From NCBI GenBank assembly GCA_030263375.1, contig SZOV01000001.1:37601-101600 (forward strand): DNA of 64,000 nt, written 5' to 3'. Both the position numbers and the translations under genes were made by a program. A model generated the notes under the pieces. That model saw only the letters and a program-made list of their open reading frames with translations. It was not told where the DNA came from and did no database searches. Positions 34,568 to 42,044 of this stretch are shown here, one piece after another. Positions within the stretch are counted from its first letter, which is position 1, and each line of letters opens with the position of its first letter. This stretch comes from Deltaproteobacteria bacterium PRO3. GTDB lineage: Bacteria > UBA10199 > DSSB01.

Positions 34568-34887
34568 GAGGTCTTCTCCTCCTCCCCCTGCGCGCGGATG
34601 GCCTTTAGTATTCCAGTTAAAATTCTATCTAAGTGCAGCATCGACTGAGTCTTGGTTTTATCCGCCAAAGTCAAATCCCCTGTAGTCGGGCGGCGAGCCT
34701 CTAACATAGCTTCGACCCTATCCCTCTGCTCCTCCCGCCCGGCTGCGCGGGCCAGATGGATCAGTTCAATCCAAGAATCTCCGGCGCATTCTACCCAAAC
34801 ATTTTCAGGATCGCTGATGATGCCTCCATTAGTACGTCTCCACTCTTCGAAGATCTCTTCATCCGTCGGGATTTTATTTTGAGTCAT
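34564..34887 (-). CDS. Unknown phage protein
   Basis: 107 residues from the ATG at 34885-34887 with GAAGGG upstream; an earlier start to 35016 would bury the zinc-ribbon gene in another frame. The sequence (PTDEEIFEEWRRTNGG...SWIELIHLARAAGREEQRDRVEAMLEARR) is soluble and helical, similar in look to small early phage proteins. Function unknown. Confidence 0.55.
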   Translation of the reverse strand: MTQNKIPTDEEIFEEWRRTNGGIISDPENVWVECAGDSWIELIHLARAAGREEQRDRVEAMLEARRPTTGDLTLADKTKTQSMLHLDRILTGILKAIRAQGEEEKTS

Positions 34888-34888
34888 G

Positions 34889-35020
34889 TTAGTGCCCTTC
34901 CATATAACATCGCCTGCAAACGTCGCCACATTCCAAACAAAAATATCGTTCCCAAATCGGGAACACTTCGCCGCAACCATTACAAATAAAATTATTATAG
35001 ATGTCCGCCCATTCACTCAT
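34889..35020 (-). CDS. Very small zinc-ribbon protein
   Basis: 43 residues: MSEWADIYNNFICNGCGEVF followed by FCLECGDVCRRCYMEGH. Three or four CxxC-type pairs in such a short chain make a zinc-binding fold likely and the frame meaningful. The stop lies one base before the next gene's start. The ribosome site is weak (GAGGTG, 13 bases away). Confidence 0.5.
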   Translation of the reverse strand: MSEWADIYNNFICNGCGEVFPIWERYFCLECGDVCRRCYMEGH

Positions 35021-35086
35021 TTGCGCCGCCCCACCTCTTTGTTGCTCCAGAACTTCCATTCTTCACCGTCCGCGCCGCCAACGGGG

Positions 35087-35806
35087 TTAAGTTACTTTCT
35101 CCTCGTCTTTAATCACTCCAATCTCTCGCAAATCTTTTTCTCCGACAACCTTCGCCCGGAAGAGCCGAAATTTCCCATCGGTTCCTATAGGAATGGCCGC
35201 TATGTCCTTAGCGGTAAATTCGAGAACTAGGATTCGCCAGCCTTTCTTGTAATTCTTGATGCACCAGTCTAGGGTGGCTACGTTGATTCCGGCCGCGCAA
35301 TGTTCAGTTTCGTCCGTGTTTGCGTCCGCGACCTCGTAACTTTTGCCGACTTCATAAATAATGCCCCCGTTGAACGGGGCGAGCCCGTTCTCCTTTACCA
35401 GCTTGTAAGCGCGGATCGGGCCTGTCTGGTCCAAAAGCATCATCAGCGGCGTCGAGCGGTAACGGTCGACGCCGCGCGCCCCGTAGAGGTTCGCCCCGGA
35501 GAGGTCCGCCCTGTAGAGGTCCGCCCCGTAGAGGTTCGCCCCGTAGAGGTTCGCCCCGGAGAGGTCCGCCCTGGAGAGGTCCGCCCCGTAGAGGTTCGCC
35601 CCGGAGAGGTCCGCCCTGGAGAGGTCCGCCCCGTAGAGGTTCGCCCTGGAGAGGTCCGCCCCGGAGAGGTTCGCCCCGGAGAGGTCCGCCCCGGAGAGGT
35701 CCGCCCCGGACTTGACGGCGGCCTCAACTGCGAGGCGCAGGCTACCGATCTCGATCTCGAATAGGACCTCTCCAGTCCAGCGGTGCTTGATCTCGAATTT
35801 AGCCAT
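35087..35806 (-). CDS. Pentapeptide-repeat protein with C-terminal domain
   Basis: 239 residues. Residues 34-108 are about 15 uninterrupted A(D/N)L(S/Y)x pentapeptides, which fold into a right-handed quadrilateral helix that can mimic DNA. The remaining 130 residues ([33 protein letters not shown]...) are a domain often joined to pentapeptide repeats in phages, of unknown role. DNA mimicry of a gyrase or restriction target is possible but unproven. Confidence 0.8.
   Translation of the reverse strand: MAKFEIKHRWTGEVLFEIEIGSLRLAVEAAVKSGADLSGADLSGANLSGADLSRANLYGADLSRADLSGANLYGADLSRADLSGANLYGANLYGADLYRADLSGANLYGARGVDRYRSTPLMMLLDQTGPIRAYKLVKENGLAPFNGGIIYEVGKSYEVADANTDETEHCAAGINVATLDWCIKNYKKGWRILVLEFTAKDIAAIPIGTDGKFRLFRAKVVGEKDLREIGVIKDEEKVT
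35483..35707. repeat. 15-bp in-frame tandem repeats
   Basis: About 15 units of a 15-base sequence, varying mainly between GAGAGGTCCGCCCCG-like and TAGAGGTTCGCCCCG-like forms, encode the pentapeptides. The near-identity of units at DNA level, beyond protein need, indicates recent expansion by slippage or recombination. Confidence 0.85.
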
Positions 35807-36112
35807 TCATTCCTCCTTAAGGTTTTTGAAAACTCGCGTGCCGTCCGGTGCGATAAGCGTCGGTGCTCCGGCAAGGGATTGCTCATGCTGCCTAAGCATC
35901 GTCAGGATCATCTTCAGCACCCCATTGCCGGGCCCTTCGAGCGGGACGCTCCAATTCACGTTCATCTTGTCGCCGGCCATAGTGACATCGAGTTGAATAC
36001 CTAGCCCGGCCAGGAGCGCCTGGAGCAGCCTCGCGTTGTTCATGAGACCTGATGAGAATTTATTGAATTCCTTCTCCAGGCTCTCGATCCGTTGGGAAAT
36101 GTCTTCGCTCAA
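35807..36112 (-). CDS. Unknown phage protein
   Basis: 101 residues. A helical start (EDISQRIESLEKEFNKFSSGLMNNARLLQALLAGLGI) and a short beta-rich end. The ATG overlaps the previous stop by 4 bases, and the stop is adjacent to the start of the pentapeptide gene. Not recognised. Confidence 0.55.
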   Translation of the reverse strand: MSEDISQRIESLEKEFNKFSSGLMNNARLLQALLAGLGIQLDVTMAGDKMNVNWSVPLEGPGNGVLKMILTMLRQHEQSLAGAPTLIAPDGTRVFKNLKEE

Positions 36113-36510
36113 GCCTCACCTCCAAAATATTGTTCAACCGAACCCCTGAAATATCGTTCGACCACGCCTCGAAATTCGTCGAAGGTTTTGCAGACCTCCA
36201 CGTGGTAACCCTTGGCGCGAAGCACCTCGATCATTCCCCGCTGGTGCTTGGTAGGTCGCCCGTCCTCCCGCTTCATCTCCACCCAAAGCCCGGGGCGACC
36301 ACGAAACGGCTCGGGGATGAAGAGATCCGGTATCCCAGCCAGGACCCCTTGGGCTTTGAGCCTCACGGCCTCCAGGACGTTTCGCTTGCCGCCGTTGGGT
36401 ATCGCGAAGATCAGGCGCCCCGGGTAGCGCAGGCGAAACCATTGGACGCATGTCGTTTGCAGCGACTCCTCGATGTGGCGGGGGCGACGTCGTGGCTTCA
36501 CAAGGTTCAT
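36109..36510 (-). CDS. VRR-NUC domain nuclease
   Basis: 133 residues from the ATG at 36508-36510, overlapping the helicase stop by 4 bases. The family pattern is clear: IEESLQTTCVQWFRLRYPGRLIFAIPNGGKR...GVLAGIPDLFIPEP...GLWVEMKREDGRPTKHQRGMIEVLRAKGYHVEVCKTFDEF, with the acidic D-(15)-E-x-K catalytic set at PDL and VEMK. VRR-NUC nucleases act on branched or structured DNA and are common in phage replication modules. Confidence 0.8.
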   Translation of the reverse strand: MNLVKPRRRPRHIEESLQTTCVQWFRLRYPGRLIFAIPNGGKRNVLEAVRLKAQGVLAGIPDLFIPEPFRGRPGLWVEMKREDGRPTKHQRGMIEVLRAKGYHVEVCKTFDEFRGVVERYFRGSVEQYFGGEA

Positions 36511-37877
36511 GAGGCCCCCTCGTATATCTCCCCGGCACCCAAGGACTTCCGGTCCGTCGCATCGGGCCACGGCTCCCTTCTCTGCTCCTCGAGGTTCTCG
36601 AACAACCCGAACTCGTTGAAAAACCTGAGACGCGCCGTCCCGAGGGGGCCGTTGCGCTGCTTGCCGATGATGATTTCGGCGACGCCCTCGTCTTCGGAAT
36701 TTCGGCGATAAACCTCGTCGCGGTACAGGAAGAGAACGAGGTCCGCATCCTGCTCAATACTCCCGCTTTCGCGCAGGTCTGAGAGCTTGGGGCGCTTGTC
36801 GTCGCGGGACTCGAGGTTGCGGTTGAGCTGGGAGAGGGCCACCACCGGGAGGTCAAGCTCCTTGGCGAGCGATTTAAGCGAGCGGCTAATGTCGCCGATC
36901 TCCCTCTCTCGGTTTTCCCAGCGCGCGCTTTCACCGCGCATCAGCTGGAGGTAATCGACGATCACCATCCCAACCTTGTGCTTCTTGACGATCCGGCGAG
37001 CCCGGGCGCGGAGCTCGAGCGGGGAAAGGCTGCTCGACTCGTCGCAGACTATGTTCGCCTTAGAGAGTGCCGAGGTCGCCTTTACCAGGGCTTGCCAATC
37101 CCGGCCGTCGCAAGATCCGGTCCGGATCCTCCCGAGGCTAACCCTGGACATGGCGGCCAGCATCCGGAGCGCCAGGGAGTCGTTGCTCATCTCTAGGCTG
37201 AATATTGCCGTCCCCTCCTGGGAGAGCTTGGCGACGTTCAGCGCGAGGTTGAGTGCGAAGGCGGTCTTGCCCATCGAGGGACGGCCCGCGACTATGACCA
37301 GGTCTTTGCGCTGTAACCCCGCCGTGAGGCGGTTGAGATCGGTGAACCCGGTATCAAACCCCACCAGGCCCTTCGAGGTCTTGAGCGACTCGATTTTGTC
37401 GAGAGCCCTCTTCGCGAGGCTCTTGACGCTCTCCGTGGCCTCCTGAGCGTTTTCGTCCCCGAGTTGGTGGATCAGGCCTTCCGCCCGGTCGAGCACCTCG
37501 CCAGCGCCATCCTCGCAAGCCAAGGCGGCGTTTCTGATCTCCTCCGCAGTCGCGATTATCCGCCGGCGCAAGGCCTTGTCGCGGATGATAGCCGAGAGGG
37601 TCGCGGCGTTGACGCTCGTGCCGGCAGCCGAGGCTATGTCGGCGAGCACGCCATCTTCGACCTTCTCGCCCTGCCGCTTGAGTTCCTCGGCAAGGGTAAT
37701 TACGTCGATGGGCTCCGATTTTTCGTACAGTCCGAGGGCAGCGCGGTAAATCCGACTGTGCTCGGGCCGGTAGAAATCCTCGGGCCTAAGCCGCGGCTCG
37801 AGGTCGGTGATGAGGTCGTCGCCGAAAAATAAGCTCCCCAGGAAGGCGCGTTCGGCTTCGATGGCGTTGGGCATCAT
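36507..37877 (-). CDS. Replicative DNA helicase, DnaB-type
   Basis: 456 residues. An N-terminal helical domain (AERAFLGSLFF, residues 8-18) precedes the RecA-like core: Walker A GRPSMGKT (198-205), Walker B MVIVDYLQLM, and further motifs ALSQLNR and SDLRESGSIEQDADLVLFLYRDE. It would unwind phage DNA as a hexamer. The initiator gene lies just upstream (4-base overlap) and probably encodes the loader or recruiter. Confidence 0.9.
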   Translation of the reverse strand: MMPNAIEAERAFLGSLFFGDDLITDLEPRLRPEDFYRPEHSRIYRAALGLYEKSEPIDVITLAEELKRQGEKVEDGVLADIASAAGTSVNAATLSAIIRDKALRRRIIATAEEIRNAALACEDGAGEVLDRAEGLIHQLGDENAQEATESVKSLAKRALDKIESLKTSKGLVGFDTGFTDLNRLTAGLQRKDLVIVAGRPSMGKTAFALNLALNVAKLSQEGTAIFSLEMSNDSLALRMLAAMSRVSLGRIRTGSCDGRDWQALVKATSALSKANIVCDESSSLSPLELRARARRIVKKHKVGMVIVDYLQLMRGESARWENREREIGDISRSLKSLAKELDLPVVALSQLNRNLESRDDKRPKLSDLRESGSIEQDADLVLFLYRDEVYRRNSEDEGVAEIIIGKQRNGPLGTARLRFFNEFGLFENLEEQRREPWPDATDRKSLGAGEIYEGAS

Positions 37878-38686
37878 TGGCCAAGACCCTCCGCGACCAT
37901 GCGAGCCAGTACTTGCCGGATCGGCACGGGCTCCCCGTCTCTTTTTTCTTTTTTATTTTTTTCTTTTTTATTTGAAGATGAAGATGAAGAGGAAGATGAA
38001 GAGCCAGGCATTTCCAAATTTTCGCCAGGCGTTTCGCCAGGCGTTTGCCAGGCATCTTTCCAATTTATTCGTTCAGCGCCCTTGGAAGAATTGCAGTAAT
38101 TACAAAGTGGTTGGATGTTTTCAATGCTATCGCTTCCACCTTGATAAATCGGGACGATATGGTCTTTGACTATCCTTCTTCCCGAGGTTTTGCAACGCGG
38201 GCACACCCCACCGAAGGACAGTTTTAACGCCTCCCATTCATCTTTGGTGTGTGTGCCTTTTGCCCTAGCCTCCTGCAGTCGCTGACTTCTTTTAAGCCCG
38301 CTTATATTTCCGTTATTCATCCATTTGCTTTTTGCTCCTTCCTGCCCGGAGGCTGATTTGGACTTTTTTATTGCCAGTCTATTTTCGGCGTCACGGACCA
38401 TGCGTCTGCTGTAGATAGCACCTCTGCGGGTGCGACCGGGAACCCCGGCGTCTTCAAGCTCTTTAAACAACCGCTCAAACTCCGCCGGATCGCAACCGCA
38501 CTGCCGCGCGATCACGTCGTTTGGAATTGTTTTGCCGTTGCGCTCTAACACGCCATAGGGCTCGCAGTCGTGCGCAAGGATCATCATACGCAGCCACAAT
38601 CCTTGGGCCGCCAGGGAACACCCAGCCACGTTGTCTCGCAGCCAGTCACCCGGATAGAATTGGAAGCTAGGATTTTTCACCTTCAC
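37874..38686 (-). CDS. Replication initiator-like protein carrying an HNH endonuclease domain
   Basis: 270 residues. The first 105 match DUF1376-type phage replication proteins (FQFYPGDWLRDNVAGCSLAAQGLWLRMMI; GVLERNGKTIPNDVIARQCGC), a winged helix that binds origin DNA. Residues 160-203 form a complete HNH nuclease: CPRC (162-165), the DH pair (175-176), N190 and CNYC (195-198). A run of ten Ser and charged repeats (KKEKNKKEK) follow, then a short helix that may contact DnaB. The HNH insert is unusual here and could be a captured homing endonuclease or an active part of replication. Confidence 0.8.
   Translation of the reverse strand: MKVKNPSFQFYPGDWLRDNVAGCSLAAQGLWLRMMILAHDCEPYGVLERNGKTIPNDVIARQCGCDPAEFERLFKELEDAGVPGRTRRGAIYSRRMVRDAENRLAIKKSKSASGQEGAKSKWMNNGNISGLKRSQRLQEARAKGTHTKDEWEALKLSFGGVCPRCKTSGRRIVKDHIVPIYQGGSDSIENIQPLCNYCNSSKGAERINWKDAWQTPGETPGENLEMPGSSSSSSSSSSNKKEKNKKEKRDGEPVPIRQVLARMVAEGLGQ
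37973..38006. repeat. GAAGAT microsatellite in the initiator gene
   Basis: A run of GATGAA/GAGGAA-type units encodes the Ser stretch before the charged linker. Such repeats slip readily, so linker length may vary between phage copies; insertions not divisible by three would truncate the C-terminal helix. Confidence 0.6.
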
Positions 38687-39128
38687 TCCACTTCAAAATC
38701 ATCTGAATCGTCTCCCCGATGCACCGCTGAGGCTCATGATAGACCTCGCTTCCGGTGAAACGGACCACGTGAAAACCTTCCCTCTCGATGGCACGTTCAC
38801 GTTGACGGTCCTTTTTGACCTGCTCCTTGGTCTTCTCGTGCCAATGCCCGTCGATCTCGACGACGATCTTTGTCCCGTCGATGAGGAAATCGACGAAATA
38901 TTTTCCGATCTGAAACTGGGGTAAAAGTTCGTGGTGCTTGTCGGCGCGCAGGTATTTCCACCAGGCGAAGAAGAGTTGTTCGACAGGACTCTCGATCCCT
39001 AGGCGTTGGAAGTCGAGGATCAAGTGAGTAACCCAGAAGGCGGCTTTTACCTGGCCGATCTGATTGAGCTTCTGCAGTACGCCGGCGGCAACATCCTGGT
39101 TTTGCTCTTCCTCGATCTTTGGGCTCAT
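38667..39128 (-). CDS. DUF559-type nuclease (Vsr/endonuclease-like fold)
   Basis: 153 residues. The family block is visible in the second half: FQIGKYFVDFLIDGTKIVVEIDGHWHEKTKEQVKKDRQRERAIEREGFHVVRFTGSEVYHEPQRCI, cited in parts, with VDFLI, EIDG and VVRF as the PD-(D/E)XK core. A role in DNA repair, recombination or degradation of host DNA is likely. It overlaps the initiator gene by 20 bases. Confidence 0.75.
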   Translation of the reverse strand: MSPKIEEEQNQDVAAGVLQKLNQIGQVKAAFWVTHLILDFQRLGIESPVEQLFFAWWKYLRADKHHELLPQFQIGKYFVDFLIDGTKIVVEIDGHWHEKTKEQVKKDRQRERAIEREGFHVVRFTGSEVYHEPQRCIGETIQMILKWSEGEKS

Positions 39129-39339
39129 AAATTCCTTAAAGAGGCCCTATCCCTGCCGTGGCTGGCCTTGTCACAGCCCTTTGGACTCGGCGTGGAAAGG
39201 TGGCATCGTCTTTTCGGTCGGAAGCAGGAGGACCGCGCCCTAAGGCCGCCTGTACCGCTTAGTCACCGACTTAATCTTCCGGAGCCACCCTTTTCGGGCC
39301 AATTTTTACTGCTTCCCCAGGTCCAGCGGGGGAGGATTG

Positions 39340-39411
39340 TTGCGGAGGCCAGGGTCGAACTGGCGACCTCCACCTTATCAGGGTGGCGCGATACCGCTTC
39401 GCTACTCCGCA
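39340..39411 (-). tRNA. tRNA-Ile(GAU), phage-borne
   Basis: A complete cloverleaf: acceptor TGCGGAG/CTCCGCA, D arm GCGA/TCGC, anticodon stem CCACC/GGTGG around loop CTGATAA (anticodon GAT), and T arm GCCAG/CTGGC around TTCGACC. CCA is not encoded. It lies inside the prophage between a nuclease gene and a zinc-finger gene; the 39129-39339 stretch before it has no credible gene. Confidence 0.85.
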
Positions 39412-39602
39412 GGTTTCGTTCGCGGCACCCGCCGCAGGCGCTTCCTCATCGGCGACTCGCTCAAGCCGTCGCCGTGGCGCACATAAGAGCGCGAGTGCAG
39501 AATGCTCCCGGCCCAATTCCCGGGACGCTCGGGGTGACACTTGCTCTTGCGGAAGTGAGCCGAGCTGCGCTGCTCGCCGCAGTACGTGCAAAATCTCTTC
39601 AT
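39402..39602 (-). CDS. Small zinc-finger-like phage protein
   Basis: 66 residues from the ATG at 39600-39602, overlapping the previous stop by 3 bases. FCTYCGEQRSSAHFRKSKCHPER suggests a zinc site at the start; the rest is basic. The 3' end overlaps the 5' end of tRNA-Ile by 10 bases, unusual but possible. Confidence 0.5.
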   Translation of the reverse strand: MKRFCTYCGEQRSSAHFRKSKCHPERPGNWAGSILHSRSYVRHGDGLSESPMRKRLRRVPRTKPAE

Positions 39603-39811
39603 CCCTGAGCCTTTCTCGTCGGGCCCACAGGCACGATCACGACGCTCTTCAAGGTCAAATCGCTCACCACCCACCACCGCCCCTTAAGGGGGAACTTCTC
39701 GCCGAGACGGAAGACCGCGCGCTGCATCTCTTCCTCGGTTAGGCGGCGGTCGTCAGCACCGCCCGGAGTTTTTTTACGGATGAGATTTTTCAGCTTATTG
39801 AAAATGTTCAT
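39599..39811 (-). CDS. Small basic phage protein
   Basis: 70 residues: a basic helix (FNKLKNLIRKK) then a short beta region (GRWWVVSDLTLKSVVIVPVG). No clear ribosome site; a strong hairpin ends 7 bases before the ATG. Not recognised. Confidence 0.5.
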   Translation of the reverse strand: MNIFNKLKNLIRKKTPGGADDRRLTEEEMQRAVFRLGEKFPLKGRWWVVSDLTLKSVVIVPVGPTRKAQG

Positions 39812-39817
39812 AATAAT

Positions 39818-39850
39818 CCCGGGCCGCTGCCTTCCAACCTACGGCCCGGG
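39818..39850 (-). promoter_or_regulatory. Hairpin just before a start codon
   Basis: A perfect 9-bp GC stem (39818-39826 with 39842-39850) with a 15-base loop. On the minus strand the loop contains GGAAG, a ribosome-site-like sequence. The location suggests translational control or a partial terminator between two operon parts. Confidence 0.45.
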
Positions 39851-39884
39851 TTACCCGGAACGGCTTGAAGTTTACGTTTAGTTG

Positions 39885-40076
39885 TCAGGCGGACTGCGCT
39901 TCTCGCAGGTCCGCTTTCAGTTCATCAATTCTTTCGTTGAGACGCTCGATTTCCGCTTCGGCTTCCTCGACCTTTTCATGTTCACGGTCGAGCTTAGCTA
40001 AGGCGTCACAAGCCGGGCACTCGTCTTGATCGTTGTAGACACACTCGTCATGCCCCTGATCTTCGCATTTTTTCAT
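39885..40076 (-). CDS. Small protein with Cys cluster and coiled coil
   Basis: 63 residues. Residues 4-23 carry four Cys (KKCEDQGHDECVYNDQDECPAC), likely a zinc site, and the rest is a charged coiled coil (HEKVEEAEAEIERLNERIDELKADL). The ATG overlaps the recombinase stop by 4 bases. Possibly a dimeric DNA-binding accessory protein. Confidence 0.6.
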   Translation of the reverse strand: MKKCEDQGHDECVYNDQDECPACDALAKLDREHEKVEEAEAEIERLNERIDELKADLREAQSA

Positions 40077-41182
40077 TCACCCACCGCCTTCCCGGCCTCG
40101 GCCAGTCCCTTGCCCGAAATACCCTTGAGGAAGTTGACGCGCCACGCATTGAGGTCGCGGTTTTTCAGCTGGTCGAGCCCAGCTTGTAGGTCTTCAAGCC
40201 GCAGCGTGGTCACCTCTTCCCAACTCTTGGTTCCGAAGACTTCCTCGAGCAGGGCGATGCGGGCCTTTTTCGCCGGGATCCCAGTACCGTCCAGATCAGC
40301 CTCGACGAACTCGCTTTTGATGAGATCGAGGGTGATCTCGGTCTGCTTCTGCCGTCGGGCCCAGGAATGGTCCGTGGACTCGAATAGATCCTCCGAGGTC
40401 GTGGACGTGTCGAGGCCCAGGTGGTCGCCTTTGATGTTCAGGAAGTTGACCACCGTGCGGAAGTCCTTGTACTTCGGATAGTCGATCCACTTCCCGTTCA
40501 TGGTGTTGGTGCGGTCCTTAAGCACCGTGCAGCGGTTGATGAAGCCCTTCCCTTCGGCGGGGATCCGCTCCATCTCGAGCGAAAGACTGGGCTCATACCC
40601 GAATTCTCCCTCGGCCTTCATCTTTGTTCCGGTCTTGACTAAGTCCTTCTTGCCGCTCTCATCCTTTTCGAAGTCGTACTCGTAGCCAGCTCGACCGCAG
40701 ATGATCGCGTGCAGACGGGCGTTGAGATACAGATCGGTAAAGTGCCGCCACTCGGCCTTGATCGGGCCCCAATCTTGGAAGAGCAGCCCGTTTTGGCGGT
40801 TCTTCTTGCGCTCGTAGGCCTCGCGCAGCTCCGTCCAGACATGCGAAATCGAGTCGATGATGGCAACCGAGCAGACCTGCTGCGCCTCCTGCATGAAGGT
40901 GATAAGGTCCTTAAAGGCCCGGCCCTTGTGGACGAGCAACTGGATGCCTGCCGCAGTGAAACGGCTGATGACATAATCGGACCCGGTTTCGGTGTCGAAG
41001 AAAGCTACCGGTTTCCCATCCCCAATTTCCTTGCTCAGCCCGATGGCTAGCTCGGTGGCGGTAAAGGTCTTGCCGGAGCCAGCGAAACCGTGGATGCCGG
41101 CCTTCAAAAAAGCGGTCGTGTTGACGGCGGGTTTCAAAAGTGACAGCCCTCCGAGGTTGACTTTTTTTTGTTCCTGGGTCAT
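40073..41182 (-). CDS. RecA-fold ATPase, Sak4-like recombination protein
   Basis: 369 residues. Walker A GFAGSGKT (32-39), DTETGS shortly after (about 64-69) and Walker B VAIIDSISHVW define a RecA/AAA_24-type core, followed by PIKAEWRHFTDLYLNARLHAIICGRAGYEYDF in parts, as in phage Sak4/UvsX-related proteins that anneal single-stranded DNA. The C-terminal 130 residues are helical. It opens the replication module, right after two small genes. Confidence 0.75.
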   Translation of the reverse strand: MTQEQKKVNLGGLSLLKPAVNTTAFLKAGIHGFAGSGKTFTATELAIGLSKEIGDGKPVAFFDTETGSDYVISRFTAAGIQLLVHKGRAFKDLITFMQEAQQVCSVAIIDSISHVWTELREAYERKKNRQNGLLFQDWGPIKAEWRHFTDLYLNARLHAIICGRAGYEYDFEKDESGKKDLVKTGTKMKAEGEFGYEPSLSLEMERIPAEGKGFINRCTVLKDRTNTMNGKWIDYPKYKDFRTVVNFLNIKGDHLGLDTSTTSEDLFESTDHSWARRQKQTEITLDLIKSEFVEADLDGTGIPAKKARIALLEEVFGTKSWEEVTTLRLEDLQAGLDQLKNRDLNAWRVNFLKGISGKGLAEAGKAVGE

Positions 41183-41214
41183 AAAGAAGCCTCCATTCTC
41201 AAGTTTACAAAACC

Positions 41215-41246
41215 AGCCCCGAGTTACAGCTCGGGGCTTTCTTTTT
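41215..41246. terminator. Hairpin terminator, best in plus direction
   Basis: A 9-bp stem (41215-41223 with 41230-41238), loop of 6, followed on the plus strand by TTTCTTTTT; the minus-strand side has a weaker T-rich tail (GGTTTT). It lies between the regulatory genes and the recombinase gene, so it may partly end early minus-strand transcription and block plus-strand read-through. Confidence 0.55.
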
Positions 41247-41515
41247 CAGATTTCGCAAATCCTCTGATTCACCACCGCCATCGGCTCCTGGACGACCGCG
41301 CCGTCCGGCTCGTTGATCGGCGCATCCATGCTCGGGCAGGAGGCATGATAGAAGCGCCAGTCGCCGTCCGAATCCTGCTCGGCGTCGAAGGCCTCGCGGT
41401 TCTCGATGGGCTTCCCGCAGTCGGCGCACTCGCGGCCGTCCGGCTCGGGGATCTCCTGCCCCATGCAGACTTCGCAGGTGCAGACTCCAAACATGCTCAT
41501 GCTGTGGTTGCTCAT
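41246..41515 (-). CDS. Small zinc-ribbon protein, early region
   Basis: 89 residues. CTCEVC near the start and CADCG (residues 31-35) followed by CPSM give a zinc-binding look. It overlaps the HTH gene by 4 bases and sits just before the 41215 hairpin. Function unknown. Confidence 0.55.
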   Translation of the reverse strand: MSNHSMSMFGVCTCEVCMGQEIPEPDGRECADCGKPIENREAFDAEQDSDGDWRFYHASCPSMDAPINEPDGAVVQEPMAVVNQRICEI

Positions 41516-41754
41516 CCCGTCTTCCTTTCTTGGTTTTTACCCGGAACCAAAGACGACCGAAGATCAAAGCCCCTGTCCTCTGCCACCCAGGCCTCGAGCT
41601 TCTCTTTGACGAAGCGCCAGCGCGCCCGGGCCCCGAGGCCCATCCGCTTCGCCGGCATCCCGGCGGCGATCAGGCTCGGCAGCGCGTCGCGGAACGACTT
41701 GACGTTCCGGTATCGGAGGAGTTTCGCGGCTTCCTGAGTGTTGAGGATCTCCAT
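41512..41754 (-). CDS. Helix-turn-helix protein, excisionase-like
   Basis: 80 residues. MEILNTQEAAKLLRYRNVKSFRDAL...RMGLGARARWRFVKEKLEAWVAE is the pattern of small MerR/AlpA/excisionase winged helices: first helix pair, wing, and a final helix with W. As the second gene of the early operon it may be the excisionase or a transcription regulator. Confidence 0.65.
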   Translation of the reverse strand: MEILNTQEAAKLLRYRNVKSFRDALPSLIAAGMPAKRMGLGARARWRFVKEKLEAWVAEDRGFDLRSSLVPGKNQERKTG

Positions 41755-41804
41755 TCAAACCTTGCCTTTGCGTCTTTTGGGCGCCCCCAAGGAGGCGGTA
41801 GACT

Positions 41805-42044
41805 TTAGGCAGCCTTTTCTTTTTTGAGGTCATCGACGGGGCAGCCAATCGCCGCGGCGAGAGCCTCGATCCAGGCAAAGGGGAGAGACTTCCAGCTTCG
41901 CACCGTCTTCTCCCATTTGCAGATCGTGGCATCGTGGAAGCCGTTGGGGTGGTCATCAGTCACCGCCAAGGCGGCCACCTCTTTTGCGGTTTTCCCGGCC
42001 CGCACCCGCATCAACCTCAAGTTTTCGCCAAAAGTGAGTTCCAT
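41805..42044 (-). CDS. Cro-like helix-turn-helix regulator
   Basis: 79 residues from the ATG at 42042-42044. FGENLRLMRVRAGKTAKEVAALA...ATICKWEKTVRSWKSLPFAWIEALAAAIG is the XRE/Cro fold. First gene of the long minus-strand early operon and divergent from the repressor, the position of Cro in lambdoid phages. No Shine-Dalgarno sequence is visible; the predicted transcript start is only about 10 bases upstream. Confidence 0.7.
   Translation of the reverse strand: MELTFGENLRLMRVRAGKTAKEVAALAVTDDHPNGFHDATICKWEKTVRSWKSLPFAWIEALAAAIGCPVDDLKKEKAA

Noticed and set aside
35483..35707. Possible CRISPR-like array
   Set aside because: Units are contiguous 15-base codon-phased repeats with no spacers and encode pentapeptides.
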